Shown here: positions 8,993 through 17,854 of the stretch, one piece after another | How the letters are laid out: each line of letters begins with the position of its first letter | Numbering within the stretch: the stretch's first letter is position 1 | From: JADFRG01 sp036986135 | GTDB taxonomy: Bacteria; Chloroflexota; Anaerolineae; Anaerolineales; E44-bin32 | Length of the DNA: 64,000 bases | Assembly: GCA_036986135.1 (NCBI GenBank) | Contig: BTQZ01000003.1 | Location: 62,001-126,000 of the forward strand | Direction of reading: 5' to 3' | The notes under the pieces: generated by a model | Told to the model about the DNA's origin: nothing | What the model saw: the letters and a program-made list of their open reading frames with translations, nothing else | Database searches by the model: none | Translations under genes and position numbers: made by a program

Positions 8993-11041
8993 TTACTCCG
9001 GGATTTGAGGGGAGGTGGGGGTTCGAGAAGGAGTGGGGGTTGAGATCGCTGTTCCTGGCGTTGGAGAAGGCGTCGGGGAGGGCGTTGGGGTCGAGGTACG
9101 CGTCGGGGTGAAAGAAGGGGCCGGCGTCGGAGAGAGAGTCGGGCTGGGGGTGATCGTCGGAGTGGGTGTGGGGGCTGCCGGAATCGCCGTTCGGCTTGCG
9201 GTCGGAGAGGGAACCGGAATTTCTCCGGTTAGGATCAGCAAGTGCTCCTCCGCCATCAAGCGGACAAGCGGATCAGGGCACGCCAGGTCGAGGATCCATT
9301 CCCAATTCTGAATCGCGTAGTCTGTTAGCTCATCCGAAGCCTCCGAGATGAGCGCGCGCAGGGCGTACCCACGCGATGTATCTCGGTCCAGGATTTCGCA
9401 CCGATTAGCCTCGGAGGCAAGCAAAATAGCGGTGTTGGCCTGATTGAGGCCCTCCTGAAGATCTCCCAAGCGGAAGTATGCATATCCCAATCCCAGGAAC
9501 ATCTCGACCGTCTCTTGTCCATACTGAAGCGCCTTCTGGAAGTCAGTGAGACCAGCCGAATAGTCACCCAGCTCCAGGTTCAACCAGCCGCGGCCGATGA
9601 AGGCCGGCGAGTAATCCTCCTTTATCGTGAGTGCCTGATTAAGTGAGAACGCGGCAGCCGGCAGGTCGCCTAGCTCGAACTGTGTGCGACCCAGATCGCT
9701 CCAGCCGCGATGATCATTTCCTCGATAGGCCACGTAGGTTAGCAGAGGCTGAAGCGCCTGCTCGTACCGGTCAAGGCGGACGAAGGTTCGTCCCAACACG
9801 AAGTACCCGCCCAAATCCGTCGGATCGGCGCCGCTGCCTTCGATGGCGTTCTCCAGGGCGGCCTCATTCTTTCCGCGATTGAGCTGCGCCTCGGCCAAAA
9901 GGATGTACACCCTCGGGTCTCGTAAACCGGCGTCCAACGCGGCCTGCATGGTTTCCTCCGTGTTCTTCCACAGGCCTACGCTCCGCATGAACTCGCCCTG
10001 TGCAACATAGGCTTGCATGAAGGTCGGGTCAAGCTCGAACGCCTTGGCATAATCCGAGGGCAAGTCTTGACCATCGAGCCCATCAGGACCCTCCCGGATG
10101 AGGGCCCGCTCGAGAAGCGCAAGCCCACGCCCCAGGTATGCCGGGGCATATTCCGGATCTTTCAAGACCGCGCCATCGTAGGACTGAATGGCTCCACCCA
10201 GCAACGCGCTGCGGTCGGCTTTGCCGTCGTCCGACATCGCATAGAGTCGCCGTGCTTCGCCCTTGAAGTAGTGTGCGTCCGGAAGGGAATTGTCCAGATC
10301 AAGCACTTGATCGAAGAAACCCGCGGCCTGCTCGTAGTTGCCGCGCTCCAATGCGCGGAGTCCGGAGGAGTATGCCTCATACGCAGGGTGTGGCGTTACT
10401 CCCACGACCGAAGTAGGGGTCGGCGTCTGCTCCACAAAGAAGGCCAGTGGCGTTTGCGCAAGTTCGGTAGGAATTGCAGTACGTTGAACGCGAAGGGTGG
10501 CGGGAATCGTGGTGGGAGTCGCAGTTGGGGTCTCAGGGGTCGAAGTGGCTAAGGCGGTTGGGGGAGGAAGAGTCGGCGCCTGAGACATAGCTCTCGGCCC
10601 AAACAATGGAAGCACGGCCCGCACGACAAATCCCACCGCGAACAAGCCGACGACTGCCACCAGCGCGTAAGCCGTGATCCGGTATGGGAGCCGCGGAAGG
10701 CGCACGCCGCCTCCGACAGATGCGCCGGTTGCGATGGCCGCGATTTGACGACGAGGGATCCTGGCTGCCCCGGCAAGTTCGGCCTCGTTGGGGGCCCTCG
10801 CGCCCATCAATGTGAGGCCTCTCAGAACGGCGCGGTTGGTTGGATCGAGCTTGAGGGCGGATTCCAGGCAATAGATTTTTTCACGCTTGGACTCGACTAC
10901 TGAACTCATCCAGACCCAGTAATCGACTACGCTCGAATCGGTCTTGAGCAGCTTGGTCAGCAGGCTTCTCGCCCGCACCCGGTTGCCCGCCCGGGCGGCG
11001 GCGATGGCCTCCATGAACATGCTCTCGGTGGAAGCGCTCAT
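8993..11041 (-). CDS. Membrane-anchored TPR protein with Thr/Pro-rich tail
   Basis: A 682-residue protein with an N-terminal cytoplasmic TPR-like segment (about 1-75), one transmembrane helix (YALVAVVGLFAVGF, near 125), a Thr/Pro-rich linker, then about eight or more TPR units to residue 600. The last 65 residues are almost only T, P, S and A. The large part is probably outside the cell and the tail may span the wall. Function is unknown; TPRs suggest a protein-binding scaffold. The frame is open to 11080, but the ATG at 11041 fits better with TATGCT shortly upstream. It is convergent with recJ. Confidence 0.8.
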   Translation of the reverse strand: MSASTESMFMEAIAAARAGNRVRARSLLTKLLKTDSSVVDYWVWMSSVVESKREKIYCLESALKLDPTNRAVLRGLTLMGARAPNEAELAGAARIPRRQIAAIATGASVGGGVRLPRLPYRITAYALVAVVGLFAVGFVVRAVLPLFGPRAMSQAPTLPPPTALATSTPETPTATPTTIPATLRVQRTAIPTELAQTPLAFFVEQTPTPTSVVGVTPHPAYEAYSSGLRALERGNYEQAAGFFDQVLDLDNSLPDAHYFKGEARRLYAMSDDGKADRSALLGGAIQSYDGAVLKDPEYAPAYLGRGLALLERALIREGPDGLDGQDLPSDYAKAFELDPTFMQAYVAQGEFMRSVGLWKNTEETMQAALDAGLRDPRVYILLAEAQLNRGKNEAALENAIEGSGADPTDLGGYFVLGRTFVRLDRYEQALQPLLTYVAYRGNDHRGWSDLGRTQFELGDLPAAAFSLNQALTIKEDYSPAFIGRGWLNLELGDYSAGLTDFQKALQYGQETVEMFLGLGYAYFRLGDLQEGLNQANTAILLASEANRCEILDRDTSRGYALRALISEASDELTDYAIQNWEWILDLACPDPLVRLMAEEHLLILTGEIPVPSPTASRTAIPAAPTPTPTITPSPTLSPTPAPSFTPTRTSTPTPSPTPSPTPGTAISTPTPSRTPTSPQIPE

Positions 11042-11089
11042 GCGGCGAGCGAGTTTAGCATAGCGGAATGGGGCGCACAACGGACCGCA

Positions 11090-11117
11090 TGGACTAGTCG
11101 ATCTGCTGAGCTATAAT
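11090..11117 (+). promoter_or_regulatory. Promoter of LysM lipoprotein gene, nearly leaderless
   Basis: A perfect -10 TATAAT lies at 11112-11117, with TGGACT at 11090-11095 as a fair -35 (16-base spacer). Only 12 bases separate the -10 from the ATG at 11130, so transcription would start within a few bases of the start codon. Confidence 0.65.
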
Positions 11118-11129
11118 CCGCGGCTATTG

Positions 11130-12068
11130 ATGCCTCGAGCACTATCTCTCGCGCTCGCTTTGGTTCTGATCGGCTGCACGGAAATTGGAAGTGCGCCCAC
11201 ACCCTCTGCTACGCAGACACTCCTGCCGCGCCGGCAGGCCACGGCGTCAGCCACGGTCGTACATGAGACTGGTATTGCCCCCGTTGATACCGTTGGCCCC
11301 AGTCCAACTCCGCTCACGCATGTGATCGCGGAGGGTGACACGCTGCTCTCGATCGCCATACGCTACGGAGTTGAGCTGGCCGATCTGCTTCTGGCCAACC
11401 CGGGTGTAAATCCCCGCCTACTCGTTATTGGCGACGGCCTGAGCATTCCCCGCTCGGGCGCCCAGGGACCGCTGCCCTCCGCTACGCCGGTGCCTGTTGA
11501 TCTATCGCCGGTGGCATGCTACGAGGCGATTCCGGAAGGTCTCACATGCCTGCTCACCGCTACAGTTTCCGGAGAATCGGCAGTGGAGGGGCTTGTCGCG
11601 CTGGTGACCCTTGCGGACAGCACCGGACAAGCGCTGCAAACCGAGCCCGCCTACGGGCCTACGAATCTCGTCCTTCCCGGCAGTCGGTTGCCGCTGGCGG
11701 CGACCTTCGGGAAGCCTGATCCGCGCTTCAGCTTTGCTTCCGCGGTGGTAATAAGCGCCCTGAACGCCAGCGCAATTGATTTGCGATACGTGGAGCTCGA
11801 TCTGCAGATCGAAAGCAGCTTAATTGCACCCGACGGGCAAAGCGCAAGAGCAACCGGGACGGTGGAGCTGAAAGGCAGGCTACCGGATCGGCTGGTGGGT
11901 TTGAGGTTGGTCGTGCTCGCGCTTGGCGAGAACGAAATACCGGTGGGATTTCGTACCTGGGAGGCTCCGGAAGGTGGATCTTCATTCGGCTTTGATATAA
12001 CCGTGTTCAGCCTTGGGCCGCCCATCGAGAGGGTGGAGATCCTCTCCGAGGCGCCCTTCTTGCCATGA
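11130..12068 (+). CDS. LysM-domain lipoprotein
   Basis: A 312-residue secreted lipoprotein. A hydrophobic signal peptide ends in the lipobox LIGC (Cys16), followed by a Thr/Pro/Ser-rich linker. One LysM domain follows (HVIAEGDTLLSIAIRYGVE to IGDGLSIPRS, about 72-112), a peptidoglycan-binding module. The remaining 190 residues are beta-rich and not recognised. I prefer the ATG at 11130 to the TTG at 11127. No ribosome-binding site is visible, in keeping with the -10 box close by. It probably sits in the envelope, lipidated by the Lgt encoded at 50899. Confidence 0.8.
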   Translation: MPRALSLALALVLIGCTEIGSAPTPSATQTLLPRRQATASATVVHETGIAPVDTVGPSPTPLTHVIAEGDTLLSIAIRYGVELADLLLANPGVNPRLLVIGDGLSIPRSGAQGPLPSATPVPVDLSPVACYEAIPEGLTCLLTATVSGESAVEGLVALVTLADSTGQALQTEPAYGPTNLVLPGSRLPLAATFGKPDPRFSFASAVVISALNASAIDLRYVELDLQIESSLIAPDGQSARATGTVELKGRLPDRLVGLRLVVLALGENEIPVGFRTWEAPEGGSSFGFDITVFSLGPPIERVEILSEAPFLP

Positions 12069-12069
12069 T

Positions 12070-12097
12070 TTGGGGCAAAAAGCACGCATGTTATAAT
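12070..12097 (+). promoter_or_regulatory. Promoter of tRNA-Ser
   Basis: TATAAT at 12092-12097 with TTGGGG at 12070-12075 (16-base spacer). The tRNA starts 17 bases after the -10. Confidence 0.6.
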
Positions 12098-12114
12098 GCG
12101 GCCCTTCCCCCATA

Positions 12115-12201
12115 GGAGAGGTAGCGTAGTCTGGCCGAACGCGCGCGCCTGGAGAGCGCGTGAGCCGCAAGGCTCCGTGGGTTCGAATCCCACCCTCTCC
12201 G
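12115..12201 (+). tRNA. tRNA-Ser (anticodon GGA)
   Basis: Acceptor GGAGAGG pairs with CCTCTCC (12194-12200), with G as discriminator. The anticodon stem CGCGC/GCGCG encloses the loop CTGGAGA, giving anticodon GGA. A long variable arm (GAGCC..GGCTC) and the T loop TTCGAAT confirm a class II serine tRNA. CCA is not encoded. Confidence 0.96.
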
Positions 12202-12274
12202 CCTACTGCGAATTCGCCTTTCAGCGGCATCCAGCGGGCTGGAGAAGCGAAATAGCCTGATTATTTCCCGCAAC

Positions 12275-13660
12275 ATGGACCTGACAGCCGCACGTCGCAA
12301 TTTGCCACCTGCCATTCCGCTTGTGCTGGCAGCGGTGGGGCTTAGCGTGCTTTATTACGCCACCGCTCGGCCGGCTGTGCTCTTGATCGACGGAGAGCCC
12401 CTTAAGTTACGAACTCACGCCCGCCGGCCTATCGAGCTGCTCCGTGAAGCAGGAATCGGACTTGGACCCGATGACGCGCTGATGCCCGATGGTGATACGG
12501 AATTGAAGTGGGAGGACGGCGTGCTGCCGGTGGTCGAACTGAATCAAGCGCGCCCCGTTGTCTTGGTGGACCAAGGCACGATCAGCCTGGTCGATACGGC
12601 AGAAACCGATCCGGCCAATCTGATTTCCCGTAAACTCTTTCCCGGGGATCGCTTCATCGTAAACGGGTTACCAGCCGGCTTCGGCGCCCCATCGCATATC
12701 CAGCTCAAGCGCGCAATCCCAGTTCGCCTCACTGTTGATGGAAGCGACCGGCTGCTGCACTCCTCCGCACCTACATTGGGAGAGGCGCTGTGGGAAAGCG
12801 GGATTCAGCTTCACGAGGGCGATCGACTCGAACCGCTTCCTAATACTCCCCTCGACGGCCCCATCGAAGCGCGACTGGAACGATCCATACCCGTGGACAT
12901 CCGTGCAGACGGGCAGGAGATCCAAGCGCGTTCGGCGGCTGACACGGTCGGAGAAGCCCTCGCCGATGCAGGCCTGTACCTGGTGGGCTTGGATTACGCT
13001 ATTCCCGATCAAGCCGCGACCCTTCCCGCGGATGGCCAGATCCAACTGGTTCGCGTTCGTGAGGAAGTACAGATGGAGCAGGAGCCATTGAGCTTCGATA
13101 CGGCGTATCAACCGATCGATTCGCTCGAAATCGATAACCAGCAAATCGTTCAGCCGGGGGCGTATGGGGTCACGACTAATCGCCTGCGGGTCCGCATCGA
13201 GGATGGCGTGGAGGTCAGTCGCATTCTCGAAGGGGAGTGGGTGGCTCAAGAGCCCACTCCGCAGATCATCGGATACGGGACCCAGATCCAGGTGCGAACG
13301 GTGGCTACAGCCGATGGCCCGCTGGACTATTGGCGTAAGGTTGATATGTACGCCACCTCCTATTCCCCTTCCCGTGCAGGAGTATCTCCTGATGCACCAT
13401 GGTTTGGCATCACCGCTTCCGGCAAGAGATTGAAGAAGGGTCTGGTGGCGATCGACCGAAGCCTGATCCCTTTCGGAACGATGATGTATGTACCCGGGTA
13501 TGGATTTGCGGAGGCCGCGGATACGGGGAGTGGCGTCAGGGGCCGTTGGATTGATCTGGGATATGAGGATGACAATTGGGTCTCTTGGTCCGGAGGCGTC
13601 ACGGTCTACTTCCTAACCCCCATGCCTGCGCCTGAATCGATCGTCTATATCTTCCCCTAG
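12275..13660 (+). CDS. YabE-type protein: DUF348 repeats, G5 domain, 3D domain
   Basis: A 461-residue secreted cell-wall protein. An N-terminal transmembrane or signal segment (PLVLAAVGLSVLYYA) is followed by three DUF348 repeats, a G5 domain (about 265-340) and a C-terminal 3D domain (YATSYSPSRAG, GLVAIDRSLIPFGTMMYVPG, ADTGSGVRGRWIDLG). The 3D domain has the Asp-rich double-psi barrel of lytic transglycosylases, so it probably remodels peptidoglycan in the manner of YabE/Rpf-type proteins. As in Bacillus it lies beside rsmA; its stop shares one base with the GTG of rsmA. Confidence 0.88.
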   Translation: MDLTAARRNLPPAIPLVLAAVGLSVLYYATARPAVLLIDGEPLKLRTHARRPIELLREAGIGLGPDDALMPDGDTELKWEDGVLPVVELNQARPVVLVDQGTISLVDTAETDPANLISRKLFPGDRFIVNGLPAGFGAPSHIQLKRAIPVRLTVDGSDRLLHSSAPTLGEALWESGIQLHEGDRLEPLPNTPLDGPIEARLERSIPVDIRADGQEIQARSAADTVGEALADAGLYLVGLDYAIPDQAATLPADGQIQLVRVREEVQMEQEPLSFDTAYQPIDSLEIDNQQIVQPGAYGVTTNRLRVRIEDGVEVSRILEGEWVAQEPTPQIIGYGTQIQVRTVATADGPLDYWRKVDMYATSYSPSRAGVSPDAPWFGITASGKRLKKGLVAIDRSLIPFGTMMYVPGYGFAEAADTGSGVRGRWIDLGYEDDNWVSWSGGVTVYFLTPMPAPESIVYIFP

Positions 13661-14472
13661 TGCCGGATCCTCTCGCTGCACGTCAGCTGTTGCGCGCTAA
13701 CAGCATTCGCCCCCGCAAAAGCCTCGGACAGAACTTCATAGTGGATCGTCAGGCACTCGACGATATCCTGCTGGCGGCCGAGCTGCATGGGACCGAGGCC
13801 ATCTTGGAAGTGGGGGCTGGCCTGGGGGCCTTGACACGAAGGCTGTCCGTAGCTGCGGCACGCGTCACTGCGATCGAGCTGGATCCGCGCCTACTCCCGG
13901 TTTTAAAAGCCGTTCTGGAGGGCGTGGACAATGTGGATGTCGTGGTGGGCGACGCATTGACGCTCGAAATCGAGATGCCGGTCGACTATCAGGTAGTCGC
14001 CAACATTCCGTACACCATAACCTCGGCTTTGCTGCGGCACTATCTGGAGGCAGAACGGCCTCCAGACAGCATGGTGCTGACGGTTCAGTCCGAGGTTGCT
14101 GATCGAGCCACTGCCAAACCGGGACGGATGAGCCTGCTCGCGCTCAGCGTTCAGATCTACGGAGCGCCGGAGATTCGGGGGAAGATTCCGGCCCGAGCCT
14201 TCTATCCCAAGCCAGAGGTGGATTCGTCAATTTTGCGCATAGACATACATGAGGCCCCTGTGATGGAGGCCGAATGGATCGGTCCGGTGTTTCGTCTTGC
14301 CCGAGCTGGTTTTAGACAGCGCCGGAAAAAATTGAGGAATTCACTCGGGCCGGTGCTTGGAAAGCAAGCTGGCGAGACTTTAGTAGCGGCGGGGATCGAT
14401 CCGTCTGCGAGAGCACAGGAGCTGAGTGTAGAGCAATGGGAGGCGTTGGCCAGGTTCGCCGGATTGGGCTAG
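13660..14472 (+). CDS. rsmA: 16S rRNA (adenine-N6,N6)-dimethyltransferase RsmA (KsgA)
   Basis: A 270-residue enzyme that dimethylates two adjacent adenines in the 3' hairpin loop of 16S rRNA during late 30S assembly, using S-adenosylmethionine. It shows SLGQNFIVD at the N-terminus, the SAM-binding ILEVGAGLGALT, the acidic ELDPRL, and the catalytic NIPYTIT motif. FYPKPEVDS and the RRKKLRNSL helix near the end are also typical. It starts at GTG 13660, translationally coupled to the upstream G5/3D gene. Confidence 0.95.
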   Translation: MPDPLAARQLLRANSIRPRKSLGQNFIVDRQALDDILLAAELHGTEAILEVGAGLGALTRRLSVAAARVTAIELDPRLLPVLKAVLEGVDNVDVVVGDALTLEIEMPVDYQVVANIPYTITSALLRHYLEAERPPDSMVLTVQSEVADRATAKPGRMSLLALSVQIYGAPEIRGKIPARAFYPKPEVDSSILRIDIHEAPVMEAEWIGPVFRLARAGFRQRRKKLRNSLGPVLGKQAGETLVAAGIDPSARAQELSVEQWEALARFAGLG

Positions 14473-14505
14473 CCTGCTTGGCGTCTTGCGCCTCGCCGCA
14501 CTCCT

Positions 14506-15240
14506 TCAGGCTCGAGTTGGCTGGAGTCCGCGGTAGACGTAGGGCAGCAGCCATACTCGGATGGCTGCCTCGAGCTGAATCCTTAGCGACATCTTGGATT
14601 GGCCAATGCGCCGATCCTCGAAATAGATCGGCTGCTCAGAGATTCTGAAGCCCATTCGCTGTGCAAGGTAGGCCATTTCCACTTGAAAGACATATCCCTC
14701 CGAGCGGATGCGCTCGAGCGGTAGCCCTCTTAGGGTCTCCGCACGCCAGAATCGAAAGCCGCCTGTTGAATCTTGGACCTGTAGTCGCAAGATGACTCTT
14801 GCATAAGTGTTGCCGAATTTGGACAGGATGACCCGCCCAACGCTCCAACGCTCATCCACTCGGCCGCCGTCAACGTATCGTGAGCCGAAGACCGCGTCCC
14901 AGTGTTCAAGTTGAGCTAAGAATTCTGGCACGTAGGAGGGGGAATGCGAGAAGTCTGCGTCCATCTGCCCTACGGCCTCGGCCCCCTCGGATAGCGCCAC
15001 GTGAAACCCCCGAATGTAGGCAGAACCCAGGCCCATCTTCCCCGGGCGGTGGACGACAGACAGCCTGCCGGGCAGGCGAATCGCGAGCTCCTCTGCCAAC
15101 TGGCCCGTTCCGTCGGGTGAGCCGTCGTCCACAATAATGAGCTTCAGGTTCGAGATGGATGTTGCGACTAGGTTGTCGATGAGAGAGGGGAGGTTTTCTG
15201 CCTCATTATAGGTGGGGATGACGACCGTTAGCTGCCGCAT
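14506..15240 (-). CDS. Polyprenol monophosphomannose synthase-like glycosyltransferase (GT2)
   Basis: A 244-residue GT2 glycosyltransferase of the dolichol-phosphate mannose synthase type. It shows VVIPTYNEAENLP, the nucleotide-binding VDDGSPDGTG, QMDADFSHSP with the metal-binding DxD, and GSRYVDGG. There is no C-terminal transmembrane pair, so it resembles the catalytic-only form. It would transfer a sugar to a polyprenyl phosphate at the membrane. The ATG at 15240 starts right after the stop of the Roadblock gene, which suggests cotranscription. Confidence 0.88.
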   Translation of the reverse strand: MRQLTVVIPTYNEAENLPSLIDNLVATSISNLKLIIVDDGSPDGTGQLAEELAIRLPGRLSVVHRPGKMGLGSAYIRGFHVALSEGAEAVGQMDADFSHSPSYVPEFLAQLEHWDAVFGSRYVDGGRVDERWSVGRVILSKFGNTYARVILRLQVQDSTGGFRFWRAETLRGLPLERIRSEGYVFQVEMAYLAQRMGFRISEQPIYFEDRRIGQSKMSLRIQLEAAIRVWLLPYVYRGLQPTRA

Positions 15241-15241
15241 C

Positions 15242-15613
15242 CTAGAGCAATTTGCCGAGGTCCTCCGCTGCACGGCGCATGTCGAGAAACAGCAAACCGA
15301 GCTTCGCCCCCTCGCGTGCCAATACGGTCAGCACGGCGTCGCGGGCAATCGACATGAGGATTACATACCCGCTTTGACCCTTGATGTACACTTGGTCCAG
15401 CGTGCCTCGGCCCAATTCGCTGGCGATGCGTTCCCCCAGGGAAAGCATCGCTGCCGACATGGCAGACACACGATCTTCTTCAACATCGGACGGCAGGGCC
15501 GAGGCCATCGTCAAGCCATCGACGCTGACCACGGCAGAAGCCTCGACATCTGTCGAGGAGGCCTGCAAATCTCTCAGGCGGTCCATCATGAGTTCGACGC
15601 GCGGCTTAGTCAA
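15242..15613 (-). CDS. Roadblock/LC7 domain protein (MglB-like)
   Basis: A 123-residue single-domain protein. ASAVVSVDGLTMAS, the middle MSAAMLSLGERIASELG and the beta segment GYVILMSIARDAVLTVLA match Roadblock/LC7 proteins, which often act as activators or partners of small GTPases such as MglA. No GTPase gene is adjacent. The start is uncertain: TTG at 15613 gives the full length, and the ATG at 15589 gives eight residues fewer. It precedes the glycosyltransferase gene by one base. Confidence 0.82.
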   Translation of the reverse strand: MTKPRVELMMDRLRDLQASSTDVEASAVVSVDGLTMASALPSDVEEDRVSAMSAAMLSLGERIASELGRGTLDQVYIKGQSGYVILMSIARDAVLTVLAREGAKLGLLFLDMRRAAEDLGKLL

Positions 15614-15857
15614 TGGCGGAATTCAATATCGGCTTGAAGGTCAACATAAGACTAGAACAGGTGCGGGCAATAATATATCACTTCGACCTCGATTTGCCAG
15701 CGGGAGCATCGACCTATCTATACAGTCGATCCGGAAACGTGCTTTGGGTCCCGAGCCCAGGACCCGTCGAGTCCTGCGCCGAACGCCTGATCCTCCACCG
15801 GCAAAACGCTGATGGGGACGGGGCGAGAATGTGGGCCAATGATTGAGAAAGCATTCG

Positions 15858-15886
15858 TTGTTTCCCGCGTTAGTTATGGTTATACT
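15858..15886 (+). promoter_or_regulatory. Promoter of the DedA gene
   Basis: TTGTTT at 15858-15863 and TATACT at 15881-15886 with a 17-base spacer. The ATG is 23 bases after the -10. Confidence 0.6.
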
Positions 15887-15909
15887 CCCCGCTTCGTAAG
15901 CAGAATTCC

Positions 15910-16629
15910 ATGCCCGCTGAACTCGAACACCAGATTGTCCTGATTCTTACCGACGTCCTGCAGACAATTGGCTGGGGGGGAGTAGCGTTCATCATGGCTC
16001 TTGAGAGCGCAAACATCCCTATTCCAAGCGAAGTCACCATGCCTCTGGCAGGCTGGCTGCTCGTGCAAGCTCAAGGTGGAAGCGCTTTGCAGGCCTTCTT
16101 GCTCGGCGGATTCTGGGGCGCGCTTGGCTGCACGATCGGATCCATTGCTTCCTATGCACTGGGAGCATTTGGCGGCCGGCCGTTCCTGGATCGCTACGGC
16201 AAGTTTGTCATGATCAGTCGCAACGATCTCGAGCTAGCCGATCGTTGGTTTTCCCGCTGGGGAGACGCGGTAGCGTTTTACTCGCGCCTGCTGCCGATCG
16301 TACGTACCTTCATCTCTTTTCCACTGGGCGTTTCGAGAACGGGCATCGGGCGCTTTGTCCTCTATACCTTCTTGGGCTCATTTATTTGGACCGGCGCGTT
16401 GGCCCTGGGTGGCTACGCGTTTGGGGCAAACTGGGAGGAGTTGCGGGCCATCATGCGGCCCTTTGATATCCCCATCGCTATCATCTTGCTAGCGGGCTTT
16501 ATCTTCTATGTCATCCATCACGTGCGACGCGGCCGGGGTGGGCGCTCCGAATCGAGCCTGGCCGGAAGCCAGATCAGCCCTGCCAGTGAGCCCACCGTCA
16601 GCCCCAATAATCCCAATAGTCCCAAATAG
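15910..16629 (+). CDS. DedA family (VTT domain) membrane protein
   Basis: A 239-residue integral membrane protein. The DedA signatures ESANIPIPSEV (near 37) and YSRLLPIVRTFISFPLG (near 125) are present, with four to five hydrophobic segments. DedA proteins flip or transport lipids, and some recycle undecaprenyl phosphate. The basic, hydrophilic C-terminus (VRRGRGGRS to the end) is coded opposite the end of the PrsW-like gene: the two overlap tail to tail by 112 bases. Confidence 0.9.
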   Translation: MPAELEHQIVLILTDVLQTIGWGGVAFIMALESANIPIPSEVTMPLAGWLLVQAQGGSALQAFLLGGFWGALGCTIGSIASYALGAFGGRPFLDRYGKFVMISRNDLELADRWFSRWGDAVAFYSRLLPIVRTFISFPLGVSRTGIGRFVLYTFLGSFIWTGALALGGYAFGANWEELRAIMRPFDIPIAIILLAGFIFYVIHHVRRGRGGRSESSLAGSQISPASEPTVSPNNPNSPK

Positions 16630-17735
16630 CCCAAGGTGCTCATGAGGATGGGATCCAGGTAGTCCGGTCCAGCATCCACGCCAAGTCCCGAGAGACCGAT
16701 CCCTATTGCGGCAAGATTCCACATCCCGTGCAGACCCACCGCAAGGATGTAGGTGCCGGAAGCGAAGAGCCAACGTTTCCTTCGCACTCCCTCTGCCAGC
16801 CCCCAACACACGAGGCCGGTGTTAAACGCGTGGATCAGTGGAGTGCCGGCGCGTGCAGCCATCGTAATTACCCAATCGTCCCCCGCTTGTGGCAAGAATA
16901 ACGATTCAAAAAGTGCGTAGCCTGCCCCTCCCAGTGCGCCTCCTAGGAACGCCTGTCCGGCCGTCATCGGTCTCATGAGCAGCGGCCATATCGTGAGGGA
17001 TTTGAGGAATTCTTCAATGAGGGGAACCGCCCCGGATAGCAGCCCGATCCCCAACAAGATCACGATCGGTTGGGTGAGCAAGCGCGTCGCCAAATCGATG
17101 ATCTCCTGCTCCGAGGCGAGCTCACTTGCGAGCAGTTGCTGTAGCAGGGTCTGGCCATCGGGAGTGAGAGCCAGGCCCACGATCATCAGTAATCCGAATA
17201 GTACAAGAGTGACCAATTCAAGGAACAAGCTGAAGGCCGGAACCACCCACAAACCGGCAAGGAAATGTGCCCAGCGGCGCCGGGCGGAGAAGAGTGGACC
17301 GCGGGAGAGGGAGACCGATACGACGAACAGTACCGGGCCACCCGCCGCAAGGATGTGGGCAATGGGACCCAACAACCGTGGGAGAGTGCCAACCTCGAAG
17401 GCCAGAATGCCCAGGACCAGAGCCAATGGATAAAGCAGCAGCGCTAGAATCCAGGCCGGGCCCGGCCTGCGCACCGCGCGGTCTGCCGAGCCCTTGGCTC
17501 CCCAATAGATCGCTGGCGCCCCTAGCATCCCGACCGCCAAGATTGAGGCGGCCTCAACTCCCAGGGCAATCGGCTGTCTGGTGAAGAGCGAGAGTACTCC
17601 AAGAATGGTCGCGATAAGCAGGCCGAGCCCGAGTCCAAGCGAACCCGCAATGATCAGGATTCGGTCCCATGTATCCCGCGTTGAATTCGGTGGGGAATCC
17701 GGTCGAATGGTTCGCTGATTCGCGGCTCGCTGCAC
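16518..17735 (-). CDS. PrsW-like intramembrane metalloprotease
   Basis: A 405-residue protein with about ten hydrophobic helices. The conserved PrsW motifs are visible: LIEEFLKSL (EExxK), ALFESLF, HAFNTGLVCWG and a final HGMWN. PrsW-type CPBP/ABI-family proteases cleave membrane proteins such as anti-sigma factors. The N-terminus is charged and cytoplasmic. Its last 37 codons lie opposite the dedA 3' end. No anti-sigma factor gene is next to it, so the substrate is unknown. Confidence 0.82.
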   Translation of the reverse strand: MQRAANQRTIRPDSPPNSTRDTWDRILIIAGSLGLGLGLLIATILGVLSLFTRQPIALGVEAASILAVGMLGAPAIYWGAKGSADRAVRRPGPAWILALLLYPLALVLGILAFEVGTLPRLLGPIAHILAAGGPVLFVVSVSLSRGPLFSARRRWAHFLAGLWVVPAFSLFLELVTLVLFGLLMIVGLALTPDGQTLLQQLLASELASEQEIIDLATRLLTQPIVILLGIGLLSGAVPLIEEFLKSLTIWPLLMRPMTAGQAFLGGALGGAGYALFESLFLPQAGDDWVITMAARAGTPLIHAFNTGLVCWGLAEGVRRKRWLFASGTYILAVGLHGMWNLAAIGIGLSGLGVDAGPDYLDPILMSTLGYLGLLGLLGLTVGSLAGLIWLPARLDSERPPRPRRT

Positions 17736-17814
17736 TCACAAACTCCTGCAGGATTGTAGCAAGAAGATGCCGGGAGTGATCGATAGGAAACTCGGATCAT
17801 GTGATCCCGCATTC

Positions 17815-17844
17815 TTGTCAGAGCCTGCACCGGTAAGGTATGCT
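17815..17844 (+). promoter_or_regulatory. Promoter of the selenocysteine tRNA
   Basis: TTGTCA at 17815-17820 and TATGCT at 17839-17844 with an 18-base spacer. The tRNA 5' end is 10 bases after the -10. Confidence 0.6.
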
Positions 17845-17854
17845 TGCCGGACTT

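Noticed and set aside
9000..9200. Short repeated GGGGTxGG-like units, which look like a tandem repeat or CRISPR
   Set aside because: They are the codons of the Thr/Pro-rich tail of the TPR protein on the minus strand; there are no regular spacers.
15613..15846. A 77-codon open frame between the Roadblock and DedA genes
   Set aside because: It overlaps the Roadblock start, has no ribosome-binding site and no recognisable features.
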